Positions 21,655 through 33,270 are shown, numbered from the stretch's first letter. The stretch is DNA of 42,102 nucleotides from Rhizaria sp. SCN 62-66 (GCA_001724265.1 MEDY01000270.1:1-42102); one strand, 5' to 3'. Numbers and translations: made by a program. The notes: generated from the sequence alone by a model not told the origin.

Positions 21655-24600
21655 CGAAGTGGTGACCGTGGGCTGGAGAGGTGCAGAGGCGTCGAGGAGC
21701 GCGAGCGAGTGGCGCCAGTCCACAATGACCGTGAGCAGACACAGAGCACGGGCGCAGCGGGCGCGCGCCACGGCCCAGTGCGCCGCCGTCCAGGGGGTAG
21801 TTACACCGGGTAAGGGGGTACTTAGACCGAGACCCATGCAGTCGGGGGGCCGCGCGGGCAGAGGGGGCCAGACGACGGGGGTGATTTCACTCTCGTCCTC
21901 GTCCTCGTCGTCGTTGGTGTTGCCATTGCGTTCGTCATCGTCACTGCTGCCGTTGTTGTTGATACTGCTGCGCACTGAGCCGTTCTTATCGTCGTCCTCA
22001 GCGTCAGCAATGGAGCCGGCTGAAGCGACAACCGCGGCCACGGCCTCAGCCTCCCCTTCAACGCCCGCTGAAACAGCGCCAGTATTTGCACTCGCGGCGG
22101 AGCTACTTACGTTGCCAGCAGAAGGACTACTGCCGAGGTTGTAAGTGGGCCGCGGCAAGAGCAGCATCCGGCGCGCCCGCACGAACTCCAAGGGCGCGGC
22201 CTGACTTAAGTACCCCAGTGCGGGGGCCGCACCGGCGACGGCCGCGACTGAGGCGCGCAGACGCAGCGCGGCAGCGGCGAGGACCAGAGCACACGCGCGG
22301 TCTCCCGCCGAAGTCGCGGAGAGCACGGGCTTTGCACGCACAGCCGTCGCACTGGCACTTGTCCTGCCACCAGCGCCAGTGTGACTTGTGCTGTTGCTGT
22401 TGCTGCTGATGCTCGGATTGTTGTTGGCGTTGTTGCTGCTGTTGTTGATGAAGTGGAAGTGGAGCGAATCAGGGTCTGCGCTAAGACAGTGCAGCAGCAA
22501 ATCGTCCACAGCAGCTTTTGCATTGTCGCTATAATCACCACCGCCGCCATTGTCAGACTCGTTGCTCCCGTCGCCGTCGTCCTTCATCGTCTTCTGCGAG
22601 TAATTACGCTTATACTGTTGTGTGGCAAGGCTGATGAACGCGTTCTTCATTCCCCGACGTTCTTTTTTCGACCCCATCGGCTCCCACTCCCCGCCGGCCA
22701 GCGCGAGCGCGAGCCTGGGCGCTGCGACTGCCGCGGCCAGCATAGGCACCAGGTCCGCGTCCTCGTCCCCTGCCGCGGCGCCGTCGCAGTGCGCAAAGGC
22801 TGGCGAGTACCACGGCAGCGCGGAAAGGTGCGGTGCCCGGAGCGGCCGCCAGCGCGCGCAGTCGACGCGGGCCAAGGGTGCGCAGAGAGCGGCGGCGGCG
22901 GCAGGCGCGCGCGCGGCGCGGTACGATGCCGGGGCCGCGGCGCGCCAGGCGGCGAGGTGCGACAACAGCGGGGAGAGGTGCACGAGGTCTGGGGCTGCAC
23001 CAGCGAAGACCGAGTCGAGCGCGGTGAGGCATGACGACAGCGCAGCGTCACCGGGATTCATAGTCAAACTCACCGCACTCTGCCCACTAGAGCTCGCGCT
23101 CGAGCTAGAGCTAGAGCTAGAGGAAGGATTGTGTTTGAGGTGGAGACGCGAGTCGTCGGGGAGGACGCCGAGGCACTCGATGGCAAGGCCGCAAGTTAGG
23201 CCGCGCAGAGGAGAAGTCAGGTTGGAAGTCAGGCCGCTCCTCATGTTGGTGGTGTTGTTCACATCACCGGCGTTAGCGCTGACGCGAGCGATGGAGTCTT
23301 CGGCCAGCGTGACTGCGAAGAATGCAGAGCCCGCTGTGAGCGCCTGCGACATGGAGCACTGCGCAGCAACACTTCCGCTATCAATCACGCTCGCACTCGC
23401 ATTAGCATTAGCATTTGCACCACTGTTGTTCTGGTTTGACGCTGGCGCGGGTGTAAGGGGCGGGAATGTAAGTACGTCAGCGACCACGGTCACGCCACCG
23501 ACATTACCGCTGCCAAACCAACCCAGTCGCCTGTCATACACTGTCACAGTAGAGCCGGAGCTAGAAACACCGGAGCTAGAGCTAGAACTGTTGGAGTTGT
23601 TGTTCAGCATGTTGCGTAGCAGTGAGCGTGTGCTACGGCGGGCGCGGCGCGTCGCGGGCAGCTCGTCATGCCAGCGCACCCGGAAGCCCCTTACAGCCTC
23701 TACGGACGACGGAGCACTTACATTTCCAGCGGCCATCCCCTTAGATCCAGTGCCCGAGGCAGCAGCAGCGAGGGCGACGTCAGTGGCGGCCGCGGCAGCC
23801 GCGTCAGCGCCGACACCGCCGCCGTTGCCACAGACGCCCAGCACAGCCTCAATGTTGTTACCATTCACCGCGGCGCTATTGGTAAGGCTATTGCTGTTGG
23901 CGTTGGTTGCGGAGTCCCCGCCGCGCGCCGCCGTGGCGACGGCGGCTGCGAAGCCCTCGCCCTCGACCGCGGCCGCCGCGTCGCTGTAATGCGCGGCCGC
24001 GGCCCGCCACTGCGCACGGCCCCTGCGCCGCCGCAGCCGCGCCGCCGCGCGCTCCGCCGCCGCCGCGACGCCCCCGCGCGCCGCCAGCAGCGCTGCGAGA
24101 CGCGTGACATGCTCCTGGCACTGCGCGCGCGCCTCACACGCCACGGCGGCGGACTCGGCAGCCAGAGTCAGTTTCTCCAGTGACCTGTGTAGGAACGCGG
24201 CGTCGGAAGCGGCGGCGGCGGACGCGGAGGCCGAGGACGAGACCGCGGCAGCGGCATGGGAGCGCGCTGAAGTTAAGCCGCTGATGAGCTCGGCCAGGGA
24301 CTGGGAAGCCGCGGCGGCGGCGTTGGCATAGCGACCCATGCCGACAGCAGCGTCGCCCGCATTCGCGCCTGCGCCTGCGCCGCCGCTGCTGACGTTGGTG
24401 TTGGCGGCAGATGCGGCCTTGGCGGTGGCGGGCGCGGAGAACGGGTCGTTAGCACGGCGGCTAAACATACCGACGCGCTTTTTAGTCTGGCCGCCTGCTG
24501 CTGCTGCTGGTGACGACAAGGCAGCGCTGGGATTCGCATCGACGCTGTTGCTGCTGACCGCGTGAATGTCACTGGTGGCGGCACCAGATCGTGCCAGCAG

Positions 24601-26374
24601 AGTCTTGTGCCATTCACGCTGCACATTGTCATCGTCATCATCATCATCGTTATGATCATCCCGACCGTTGCGCTGGAAGCCACGGGAGCTACCTTCAGCG
24701 CCTTCGCCAGTCCCCGACTTGCCGTGGCCCGCAGTGTCGCCGTAGAGATACTCGTGGCGGCTTAGCTTCTCCTTGCTGGCGGCACGCGCGGCGGCCGCGG
24801 CTTCGTCCTCGGCCTCGGCACGCTTGAGAGCGGCTGCGATGCGGCGCTGCCGGTGCGTGTCAAGGGCACTTACACAGCCGCCGAGGGTACTTAGACTCAT
24901 CTGCGACGAAGCGCTGCTTGCGCCGGTGCTAGAGGCCTTGCTGCTGGCGCCGGCGCCGGCGCCGCCGCCACCGGGGACCGGAGCAGGGGTGTAGTCGTCT
25001 CGGTCGCTGTCACTGTCATTCAGCCCTCCGCCGCGACCGCCGCCGCGGCCGCGACCGCGATCGTTGTTAGCGTCGTAGTCATCGCCGCCGTCGTTGAGCT
25101 CGATGGGGCGGTTGCGACTGCCACCGGCGCTCTCAGCGTGGCTCTTGCTCGTCGTAGAATACTTCGCGCTGTGACCGTCAGCGGCGTCAGAGTCCGAGTC
25201 GGAAAGATAAGTCACGTCGAACTTGTCCTTCTTGACGCCCCACTCAGCCTCAACAACGCCATCCTCCATCTCACCACCGCTGGAGCTCGCAGCGCCATAG
25301 CCAACGCAAGCGCCGTAGCCAGTGCGAGAGCTAGAGTTAGAGCCAGGGCGGCGGCCTGCGGGGGCGGCGGAGGCGAAAGTGATTCCCTTTTCAGCAGCAC
25401 TGCGGTAGAGCGCGCCTGAGCCGAACTTGTTATCACCGGAGCCCTCGTCAAACACGCTGTGATTCGCCCCAAACGCAGAGCCAGAGCCGCGGATAGAGCC
25501 AGAGTCTGCGCCTGCACTTGCGGTGAGAGGGGCAGTGCCCGCGGCTGCAACTGCTGCGGCGCGGCGGCGGCGGGCCTCGGCGGCTAGCGCGGCGACTGTG
25601 GCGTCATCGGGGGCCTCGGAGGCGTCCCAGCGCTCGGCCGCGTCGAAGGGGGTACTTAGACTGCCTGATGGGTCGGTGTCGTCACCGAGAGCGAGCGCAA
25701 TGCGACGACGGCGATCGGCGTCGTCGTCGCTTGTATCATTAGTCAGGTCGACAGCGCTCTTCTTGTCGATGTTGTCGTTGTAATTGATGTTGTTGTTAGC
25801 GTCAGGATTGTCAAAGGGATTATCGGACAGTTGGCCACGGTCGTGCAGGGTACTCAGTTCCTCCACCGAATACACACGCAATGCAGACGACGAAGTCGCG
25901 GCAGTTGTACTACCATTCTCCGCCGAGGCACCTAGACCCGAAGTAGTACTTAGATTCGCGGCGCGCAGCGCAGCCAGCTCCTTCGGCCCATAACGCCCGC
26001 CGACGACAGCGCCGCTCACACCGCCGCTACTCGCGGCGTCTGCGTCGTCGTCGCCCGCGTTAATGCCATCGTTACCGTCGCTGTTGTTGCCGGAGAGCGT
26101 GCTGTCAGTGTTCGCGGTGGCGGAGGCAGTGGCACGGGCGTTGGCGCGGGCGCGGGCGAGGATGCGCCGGCGCTGCAGCGTCTCTAAGTGCTTGCTCTCG
26201 GCGGACCCGTCCCCCTTAGACGAGTGGCCGTGAGCACCACGTGGGCCTGTGGTGCCGGCGGGGCCGAAGCTGTTAAACTCATCGTCGTCGTGATAGTCGG
26301 CTGAGAAGTCGGCGAATGCACTGGCGTCACCGGCACCAGACTTACCTTTGAATTTCGCAGTCTTAAATCCACCA

Positions 26375-26407
<33 letters not shown>

Positions 26408-26826
26408 TTGTTGTTGTTGTTGTGCACACTGTCGTTGTAAGAGGCGGAGTTGAGCGCGGTTGCGTCGTCATCGTAATCCGCGGCAAACTTACTATTCGTA
26501 GTCGTCGTCGTCGTCGCAGTAGCAGTCTTGGAGTCTGAACTAAAGCTCGATCTAGAGCTAGAGTTGGCACTGTTCGCAGTTGCAGACACAGACGCAACAG
26601 AGAGCTGCGAGAGCTCTGCGGCCACCGATGTAGGCGCGGTCGCACCAGTTGCGGCACTGGAGGTCGACGAGGACGCGCCAGTCGCACTTGCAGTCGGTTC
26701 AGTGGAATCGGCAGAGGAATCAGTTGTGGTTGCGGCAGCCTTCTTCGCGCCCTTCTTCTTGAACGACACGGGGGCGGCCGCGGCCGATGCTGACCCGGCA
26801 AGGGGGTCGAGCAGGTCGTAGTCCAT
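20851..26826 (-). CDS. GCFC-domain protein (PAXBP1/GCFC2/ILP1/Ntr2 group), giant form
   Basis: One uninterrupted frame of 1991 residues. The GCFC/Ntr2 group associates with spliceosome disassembly and intron-lariat turnover. The order of weak landmarks supports this group. At about 1275-1390 LLSHLAAWRAAAPASYRAAR, then PLARVDCARWRPL, HLSALPWYSPAF, DADLVPMLAAAVAAPRL and GEWEPMGS follow the family plan (W-R-x-x-P-x-SY, then C-x-P-L-x-R-x-x-x-x-W-x-PL, then MPWF, then PRL and W-DP-S). Nearer the C-terminus, AAHWAVARARCARALCLL...VDWR and LAAALPRDW match the FWSGLKLFRNILLW and CLPEKWF blocks. A helical region around 830-930 corresponds to the coiled-coil before the GCFC domain. There is no G-patch, which argues against TFIP11. 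The first ~800 residues are Asp/Ser/Asn/Gly-rich and disordered. Human PAXBP1 is 917 residues, so this copy is doubled by low-complexity sequence. Similarity is recalled, not searched. Confidence 0.65.
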
Positions 26827-27355
26827 CGGTGAGGATGTTTTGTGTTGCGAACCTATTACGGGATGGTGCTGTGCAGCGCGCTTTGTAGTGGATCAAACCA
26901 GAGGGCAACGGCTGTGTTCTACGGTGAGAGGAAAAGAGGAATAGACAAACAAGGAGTGAGCAAATGAAAAGATTAAAAGCAAATTACATATAAAACATAC
27001 GTTTAATTATCATATGACTATTCCATGTGCTCGTGACGGATCTAGCATGTAGCAATTCGTAATCCCTTCAGGCTGATTCGACGGCTCCCCAACGCCAAAC
27101 TTCTTGCTCTCGTTCGCATTCATCTCCGCACCACGGACAAATACACAGATATATCTATGATACAAAACAGATAGCGACTCATTTCAGAATATAGTACATT
27201 TCATGGGTTGGCATATACTTAAAATATGAGTTCTATTGTATACGAGTGATTTGTCCCCGACAAAAAGAGACACTTGGCCTTAGATAAAACAACTAGATGA
27301 TATGATATACTCTCTACCTTTACATACGCAGGTGTTGATCGCAACTCGAAGCTGT
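26827..27355. other. Intergenic, tandem (-/-)
   Basis: 5' region of the GCFC gene and 3'UTR of the next minus-strand gene. AT-rich from 26930 on; no coding frame or repeat noted. Confidence 0.5.
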
Positions 27356-29179
27356 TCACTCGCTGTCGTTCTCGCCATCCTTCATACTAGCAGCAGCATC
27401 AGCAGCAGCAGCCACCTCCTTCTTGCCCTCCTGCTGCTTGTTCTCCTTGGACTTGTTGTTGTGCTTGTTGTCGTTGCGGTTGTTGCCGTCATGCGTGCGC
27501 TTCCTGTCGTTGTTCTGGCGCTCACGCGGATTGTTCGCCTTGTTATTGTTCCCCGCAGCGGCAGTCGCAGCGCCAGCGCCAGTGGCAGCGCCAGCGGCCT
27601 CGTTGGCCTTGGGCTTCATCGCCTGGACCTCGATGTGGCGGTTGTTGCACACGAGGAAGGCCCACTTGCGCGCCTCACGGATACGCTTCTCGCGCTCAAA
27701 CCGCGCCACGCGCTCAGACTTCGCGGCTTCATCACTATCGGCGTCGTTGGCTGCCTTGAGCTCCGCCAGCGCAGCCGCGTCCGCCGCAGCGGTCTCGGCG
27801 TCCATGTCGTCGTCGTCGTCGCTGCCCGCGCCGTCCTCGGCGGTCTTCTTAGCGGCGGCGGCATCCTTCTTGGTGCCGTCTGCGCCTGCAGCGGTGGCCG
27901 CAGCAAACTCGGCCATCTTGCCGTCGACGCGCGCGCGGCCGGTCTGCCAGCGGGTCAGCACAGCGCGCGCGGTGCCAGGCTTGGCGAACGTCACGAACAT
28001 GAAGCCCTTGAACGCGTTGTCGGCCTTGGGCACCAGACGCAGCTGCGTGATACCGGCCTCGGCGAGGAGCGCCTTTGCTGACTCAGCGCGCGCGAGACGG
28101 CGCGTGTACAGAGCAGCGCGGTCGAGGCCGGTGCTCGCGGCCGTCTCGGCGGCCACGTCGGCCGCGATGAGGTTCGCGATCAGCTCGGGGCCCGTCGAAC
28201 GGTGCGTCGCCGCCTTGGACTTCGACTTAGCAGCCTAAACAGATCACAACAGAAGATGAAGATGAGTTAGATGCGGGGGTACATTTCACATCGTTGTAAT
28301 AAATCGCATTGTCATGCATATACCATCATAGTTTCTTATAAAAAGTTAGTTAGAGCAAGATATTGCGAAAAATGATGTGGAATGACATACCTGGGCGGCA
28401 GCGGCGGCGGCGGTGGCGGCCTGCTTGGCGGCGATGAGCTCGGGGAAAAGCTTCGAGGGCGCAAGCTTGGCCTCGACCATGTTGGCGACGATCCAGCGCG
28501 CGAGCGTGTAGTAATCATTCTCAAACGCGAAGTTCATCATGTAGAGCGTGCTGCCCGCGCTCTCGCAGCTCGTGTCCTTGACGAGTGCAGAACCCACGGC
28601 ACCCATGAGGACGGAGTGCGGGTTCACCGCCTTGCCAGACGCGCGGCGCATCACGGCGTTGACCGCGCTGGCGGGCGCGTTACGGCCCACGGTGCGCGCG
28701 AGGGCGGTGGCGGCCGAGGCAGTGCGGGCGTCCTGCGAAGTCGAGGCCATCTGACCGACGAGCTTGGTCAGAGCAGCGATCTGGGCCTTGAGGGCGTCAA
28801 CGCTCGCGTTTGAGCTGCTGGAGTCCTTGCCCTTGCTGTCCTTGTGGTCGGAGCGGGGGCGCTTGACCTGGGGAGCAGCGGCGTCGGACTCGGCTGCAGC
28901 AGTCTCGGTGGCGGCGGCGGCCGGGGCGGCCGGGGCGGCCGGGGCGGCAGCGGCAGCGGCAGCAGTGGAGTCGAACGTAGAATCGTCAACGACGGTGATG
29001 GGCTTCTTGTTCTTCTTGTCAGCAGGCACAAGAGGCTTGGAAACGTCAACGTCGACGGTCGCGGTGGCCGCGGAGTCGGCGGAGTCGGCGTCGGCAGAGT
29101 CCTTGGGGCCGCGGTTGCGGTTGCGGATACGCTTGCGGGCGGCACCGGTAGCGGCGTCATTTACGGGAGAATCAGACAT
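27356..29179 (-). CDS. Unidentified protein with RRM-like segment
   Basis: Two minus-strand exons, 29179-28391 and 28234-27356 (donor GTATGT, acceptor TTTAG, phase 0), give 555 residues. The N-terminus has a basic RKRIRNRNRG patch and a second one, KRPRSDHKDSKGK, both nuclear-signal-like, separated by Ala/Pro. A better-ordered part follows (about 150-250) with NAVMRRASGK, GSTLYMMNFAFENDYYTLARWIVANMVE-type helices and KLFPELIAAK. After the junction, ITQLRLVPKAD and KGFMFVTFAKPG look like strands 2-3 of an RRM, the second matching RNP1 ([KR]-G-[FY]-x-[FY]-[ILV]-x-[FY]); RNP2 is not obvious. The C-terminus is Asp-rich, then Asn/Lys/Arg-rich (NNKANNPRERQNNDRKR). An RNA-binding nuclear or nucleolar role is a guess. 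I do not recognise the family. Confidence 0.75.
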
Positions 29180-29639
29180 CGAGATAAGTAGTTACCTAGC
29201 GATGCGGAATGTATCACTCCAGCGGGCTAATGCAAAAGAATGACGCGATTTGCGAGCCGCCTCCTGAGCGCTTCGCTCCGCCCGTCCGCAACTTTTTTTC
29301 GGAACGAGCTAGTCCGAGACTAGAAGGATTACTTCGCGCTGAGAGCTGCTCAACGTCACCGAGCGAGCAGTTCGTCACAGGACGAGGCCTGAACGACGAG
29401 TTCAGTATGCGGGCTACATTTCGAATTGGCTGTCGTCAAGCGCGGGTTTAATTGCACATACCGATATAAGCATTCTCGAAAAACTTTAATGTTTTACAAG
29501 CTGCTTATCACTGATTGTCTTACCAGAATTTCATGCTCCGAACAACTCACCCCTCCCCCTCGCTCTCTGCCGCTCTGCCCTACCGCGTCCACCTGCTATC
29601 TTATTTCTCGTTCACCGCTGCGACTGCGCGCAGAACGAA
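29180..29639. other. Divergent promoter region (RRM-like - / SPTSS +)
   Basis: About 460 bases. The right end (29550-29634) is a long pyrimidine tract ending GCGCGCAG, six bases before the ATG at 29640, an acceptor-like arrangement. The consensus donor GTACG is absent from this spacer. Nothing else is seen. Confidence 0.5.
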
Positions 29640-30135
29640 ATGTCCACCAAGGCCTCTAAGTGGTCCGCGTCGAAGAAGGAGCTGTCGCTGAAGCCCGTCG
29701 GCACGGACGTGGTGCAGCCCATCCCGCAGTACACCATGGCCCCTAAGGCCACGCCTCACAAGAAGAACTTCTTCGCTCAACGTACGCATTCATACCACAG
29801 TCAATTATTATATCGGTGCGATATAATATCAAATATTACGTCGGCCTTATAGACACGCAGTTTCACTTTAATTGAACGTTGTTTGACTTCGATATCCCTG
29901 TTTCTGTCCATACTCACGCTCACTCAAACGGTTTTCCATCCTTACTATTTCCCCCTGCTCTGCACTGCTCCGACTGCCTTTTGCGCGCGCAGTTTGGTAC
30001 CGCTGGACGCTAATGACGACGTTTGCGCTGCTGGATTCGTGGGAGATCTTCGTTGCTCATCTGTTCATGGCTGTGACCTTCGCCACCGCCGTCTACTACA
30101 GCTACCAGGGCCTCAACTCCATGGGTGCGCTCTAA
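29640..30135 (+). CDS. SPTSS: Serine palmitoyltransferase small subunit (ssSPT)
   Basis: Two short exons, 29640-29781 and 29993-30135, joined through a split CTT codon (donor GTACGC, acceptor GCGCAG), encode 94 residues. ssSPT proteins bind the LCB1/LCB2 heterodimer in the endoplasmic reticulum, raise its activity and set acyl-CoA preference in the first step of sphingolipid synthesis. The C-terminal half (48-88) reads LWYRWTLMTTFALLDSWE then IFVAHLFMAVTFATAVYYSY. This parallels the human subunit's FYYQYLLVTALYMLEPWER followed by one membrane span: aromatic start, L-x-T-x-x-x-x-L, acidic residue-x-W-E, then a hydrophobic helix. The first 47 residues are basic and not conserved. Each exon alone is too short to be called easily. 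The recognition rests on one short motif region, so moderate confidence. Confidence 0.72.
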
Positions 30136-30817
30136 AGCACCAGTCAAGCCTGCTAAACGCAACGCAAACGCACGAATGCCATTGAGACACTTTAATCACG
30201 CGTGATATATGCAGCTTAATGTGAGTTTATTTCACGCAACGCTTATTTAAGCTTGATAAACCGCTTTTATGCATGCTGAATGAGCGCCTGCTGAGCTCGC
30301 TTGTGCGTTGCCGGCAAGTCTCCAGTCTCTTTTCTGTTCGGTCATGGTTTGCGCTACTGCCATATCCGGTCCTTAATTTGCACCATGTGTTGTGTGGAGC
30401 TGTTTTAGACGAACCAACTCCCCCTTTTGTGACATAGTTTTATACCCTTCTCAGGCTCGGTGCGCCTTAAGCGGCCGAGCGCATACAAAGAAATCCGCAT
30501 TAATATAACTTCAAACACATATAAAACAAAGAATTATATAATTTTCCACTTGATCTTGCATATACTTGAGTAATACACTAGTTGGGCATGATATAAACCG
30601 CTTTAGAAGTTGAGTTAGATCTGAAAGTTGTTTGTGGTGAAATGATGCTTCGTTGCGGTTTGGACGAGAACGAGAAGAAGCGAAAAGAGGTGTGCGCAAA
30701 TATAGACTTTCACATGATTGCCGACGTCAAAACAAGCTGTATCCAGCTTAATCGTTATTTTTATGTGCGCTCACACTCAAATTTGTTTTATTTATTTCTC
30801 CAACAGTCGCGCAGAGT
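30136..30817. other. Intergenic, tandem (+/+)
   Basis: SPTSS 3'UTR and the upstream region of the next gene. A Y-rich tract (30760-30806) ends TCTCCAACAG, and a second AG (GCGCAG) lies 4 bases before the ATG at 30818. A candidate donor GTGCGT occurs near 30303, so a 5'UTR intron is possible. Confidence 0.5.
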
Positions 30818-31673
30818 ATGGTGCAGACGAGCAAAGACAAGGTGTCCCGCGTGCAGCAAGGCATCAAGTCTGAGCGCCCGCGCGTCGACCCCTTCGGCGG
30901 CCGCCGCAAGTGCGCACCGGTGCAGAAGTACGTCGCACCCGAGGAGCGCCGCAAGACTGCCGCGATTAACAACAACATCGCGAAGATCATGGCGAACCGT
31001 GTTATTCACGAAGGTGGCGTGTTGAAGCTTCTGAAGGACAAGAAACAGGGCGCAAACGTCGAGGAGTTCCACAAGTCTGGTCCCCACATCACCGGCGTTC
31101 AGACCAAGCTCCGCGCCGGCCAGAACGCTCGCCGTCGGTACGTTACTTGCCCGCATTCTCATATACTTCGTTTTATTTCTGTTTCACACGTATTCTCTCT
31201 GCTTGCTCTCGCGTCATTCAAGTCTCGCTCACTCTTTCCGATTTCCTTCGCTTTCTCTCATATACAGTGCCAAGGCCGAGGCGCATCAGGCGCTGGTGCA
31301 GAAGGAGGTCAACGACGAGATTGCCGAGCTCGAGGCCAAGCGCCGCGCGAATCCCTACGCCGACGCCCCCGTCAAGCGCAAGCCCCGTTTGCCGGTGCCC
31401 TCCTTCAACCCGCTCGCGGACGACGACGTAGCGGGCGACTTTTTCGGGACCGACGACGAAGCCGAGACCGACGAGAGCAAGAAGGCTGTCGACGAGGAGG
31501 CGGACAATGCCCAGGCCGAGGCTGCTGCGAAGGCGGCGGCGGCGGTATCTAAGGGCAAGGGAAGTAAGGGCGCTGCGGCGGGAACGGTGGGGATGAGTAT
31601 GCCTGCGCGCAAGAGCGGATTCCGCGGTGTGACTGACGCTAAGACGGCCGCGTTGCTTGAGGCCGATTTCTGA
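30818..31673 (+). CDS. Unidentified 241-residue basic/acidic protein
   Basis: Two exons, 30818-31137 and 31268-31673, joined through a split CGT codon (donor GTACGT, acceptor ATACAG). The first half is basic and helical: KVSRVQQGIKSERPRVDPFG, KYVAPEERRKTAAINNN, ANRVIHEGGVLKLLKDKK, then a lysine/arginine stretch continuing over the splice into a predicted coiled coil (EAHQALVQKEVNDEIAELEA). It then has PVPSFNPLADDDVAGDFFG, an acidic run, an Ala/Lys region and a conserved-looking end, KSGFRGVTDAKTAALLEADF. I know no family with this layout. Codon bias, the clean junction and the well-mixed composition (less homopolymeric than its neighbours) make it a real gene. A nuclear protein is a fair guess from the basic and acidic blocks, no more. 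Confidence 0.8.
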
Positions 31674-32371
31674 GCGAGCTACAGAGATATACCGTGCAAG
31701 TAATGCCCAGGCGACTCGACTGTCAGTCTTGTCGTTTTACTTTGATGTCGTTTTACGACCTGTTCAGACTCGAGACAGCAGCAGCTGCACAGAGAGGCTA
31801 TGAGTAGCCAGCGCGGAGTGTTGTTACTCTAACATCACGTATACAGTAATATAGGGCCACCCATGAAAGCAATGAGACTCCAAATACACCCACATAACAC
31901 ATTTCACGTTTCAAACACAACTTGACTGAAGTTCTTGGGTTGGATAAAAACTGCGTAGTTGGTTTGTATTATAAATATATCATACAAATCTGAATAATAA
32001 TATGTTGTTTGTACTTGTTTTTGTTTCTTTGTTGTTCAAAATAGATAACACTGACCATGTCTCACGACTCATGACACTTGAACTTTTGGTTTCCAGTGTC
32101 TACGCAAGCAAGACGAAGGCCGTTTTGCCCCTTATTCATAGCATCCCGTTGTTCAGACGCCACTTACAAAGAGCTGTCTCTCAAACCCCTTCCAAAGTCG
32201 CCACTCGCTGATCTTTTGCTCTTGCACTCACATTTTGCATCTCAAACAAGTCAACGTTACAAAAGCGCAGCAATGTACAAGTGTGCATTAGCAACGATCG
32301 CGAGCGACACAGCGATTAAAGCCCTGCTGATGCAGATATTGCCTGTGTAGTAGTGATATTTCGCATTGACT
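31674..32371. other. Intergenic, convergent (unidentified gene and uS9m 3' ends)
   Basis: Two 3'UTRs and AT-rich DNA, about 700 bases. The word GTCGTTTTAC occurs twice within 25 bases near 31731-31756. No gene or clear stem-loop is seen. Confidence 0.5.
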
Positions 32372-33270
32372 TTACCGCTTGACGAAGGCGAAGCGCTTGC
32401 GGGCCTTGGCGAAACCGGTCTTCTTGCGTTCCACGGAACGCGGGTCACGACGAAGCATGTGCGCGGGCTTCAGCAGCGGGCGCATCGCGGGGTCCAGGTT
32501 CTGCAGCGCATTGGCAAGCGCGTGGCGGGCAGCACCAGACTGACCGACCTTGCCACCACCGTTGACGGTGATGAACGTGTCGACCTAAGGCGAGGAGAAA
32601 CCACAGAGGTGCATGCAGAGAAGAGAGCGTTAGTATTCGTATGTGAGGTTTGAAGCACTAGATGACTACATATGATACTGAAACATATACAGTAGATACA
32701 TAACATAGATGCGTTATGCGCATATAATTCATAGACTATCGCAGTACTGTGATTCATTAGGGATGTAATAGAACGTACCTGGGACGAGATGCCGCAGAGG
32801 AGCAGGGGCTCGAAGGCGTGCATGCGCTCCTCCATCGACGCGAAGTACTCCGAGTAAGGAATGCCGTTGATCACGTGCGCGCCGGTGCCGGGCTTGATGT
32901 GCGCAAAGGCGCGCGCGCTCTTGCGAGAGCCGGGGGCCTGCGCGACGCCGAACTCGTCGACGAGACGGAGACGGGCGCGGGCGGGCACAGTCTGCGTGCG
33001 GAACGACGTGGGCTTGTAGAGGTACTCGGAAAGCTCGGCGTACCAGTCCGCGGACTTGATGTCGGCCTGCGAGAGCAGGGAAGGAGGTGCGATGTGGGCG
33101 GACTTGTTGCGCAGCATCGAGTACTGGTCGTTAGGGTTCTCGTACCTGGTGAGTTCCTCGACGGTGGGCACGTAGTGGGGGTCGAACGTCGCCGCGCGCG
33201 CGGGGACGACCACGGCGCCGCGCAGCAGCTGCGACGCCACGGGACGGGCCTTGATCAAGCCACGGAGCAT
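32372..33270 (-). CDS. MRPS9: Mitochondrial small-subunit ribosomal protein uS9m
   Basis: Two minus-strand exons, 33270-32779 and 32584-32372 (donor GTACGT, acceptor CCTTAG, phase 0), give 234 residues. uS9 sits in the head of the small subunit, its C-terminal tail reaching the P site. The uS9 fold is clear from about residue 105: RKSARAFAHIKPG, THE GTGxxxxNGxPxxEYF signature as GTGAHVINGIPYSEYF, then after the intron VDTFITVNGGGKVGQSGAARHALANAL and RDPRSVERKKTGFAKARKR with the terminal KR. An N-terminal MLRGLIKARPVASQLLRGAVV is a good mitochondrial presequence. I start at this ATG although the frame stays open upstream, because CTCCCTGCAG immediately precedes ACCCCATG and looks like an acceptor. 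Identification is firm. Confidence 0.92.

Noticed and set aside
30642-31025. Plus-strand frame starting at 30642
   Set aside because: Overlaps the true frame of the 30818 gene in another phase, and its first half is AT-rich upstream DNA.
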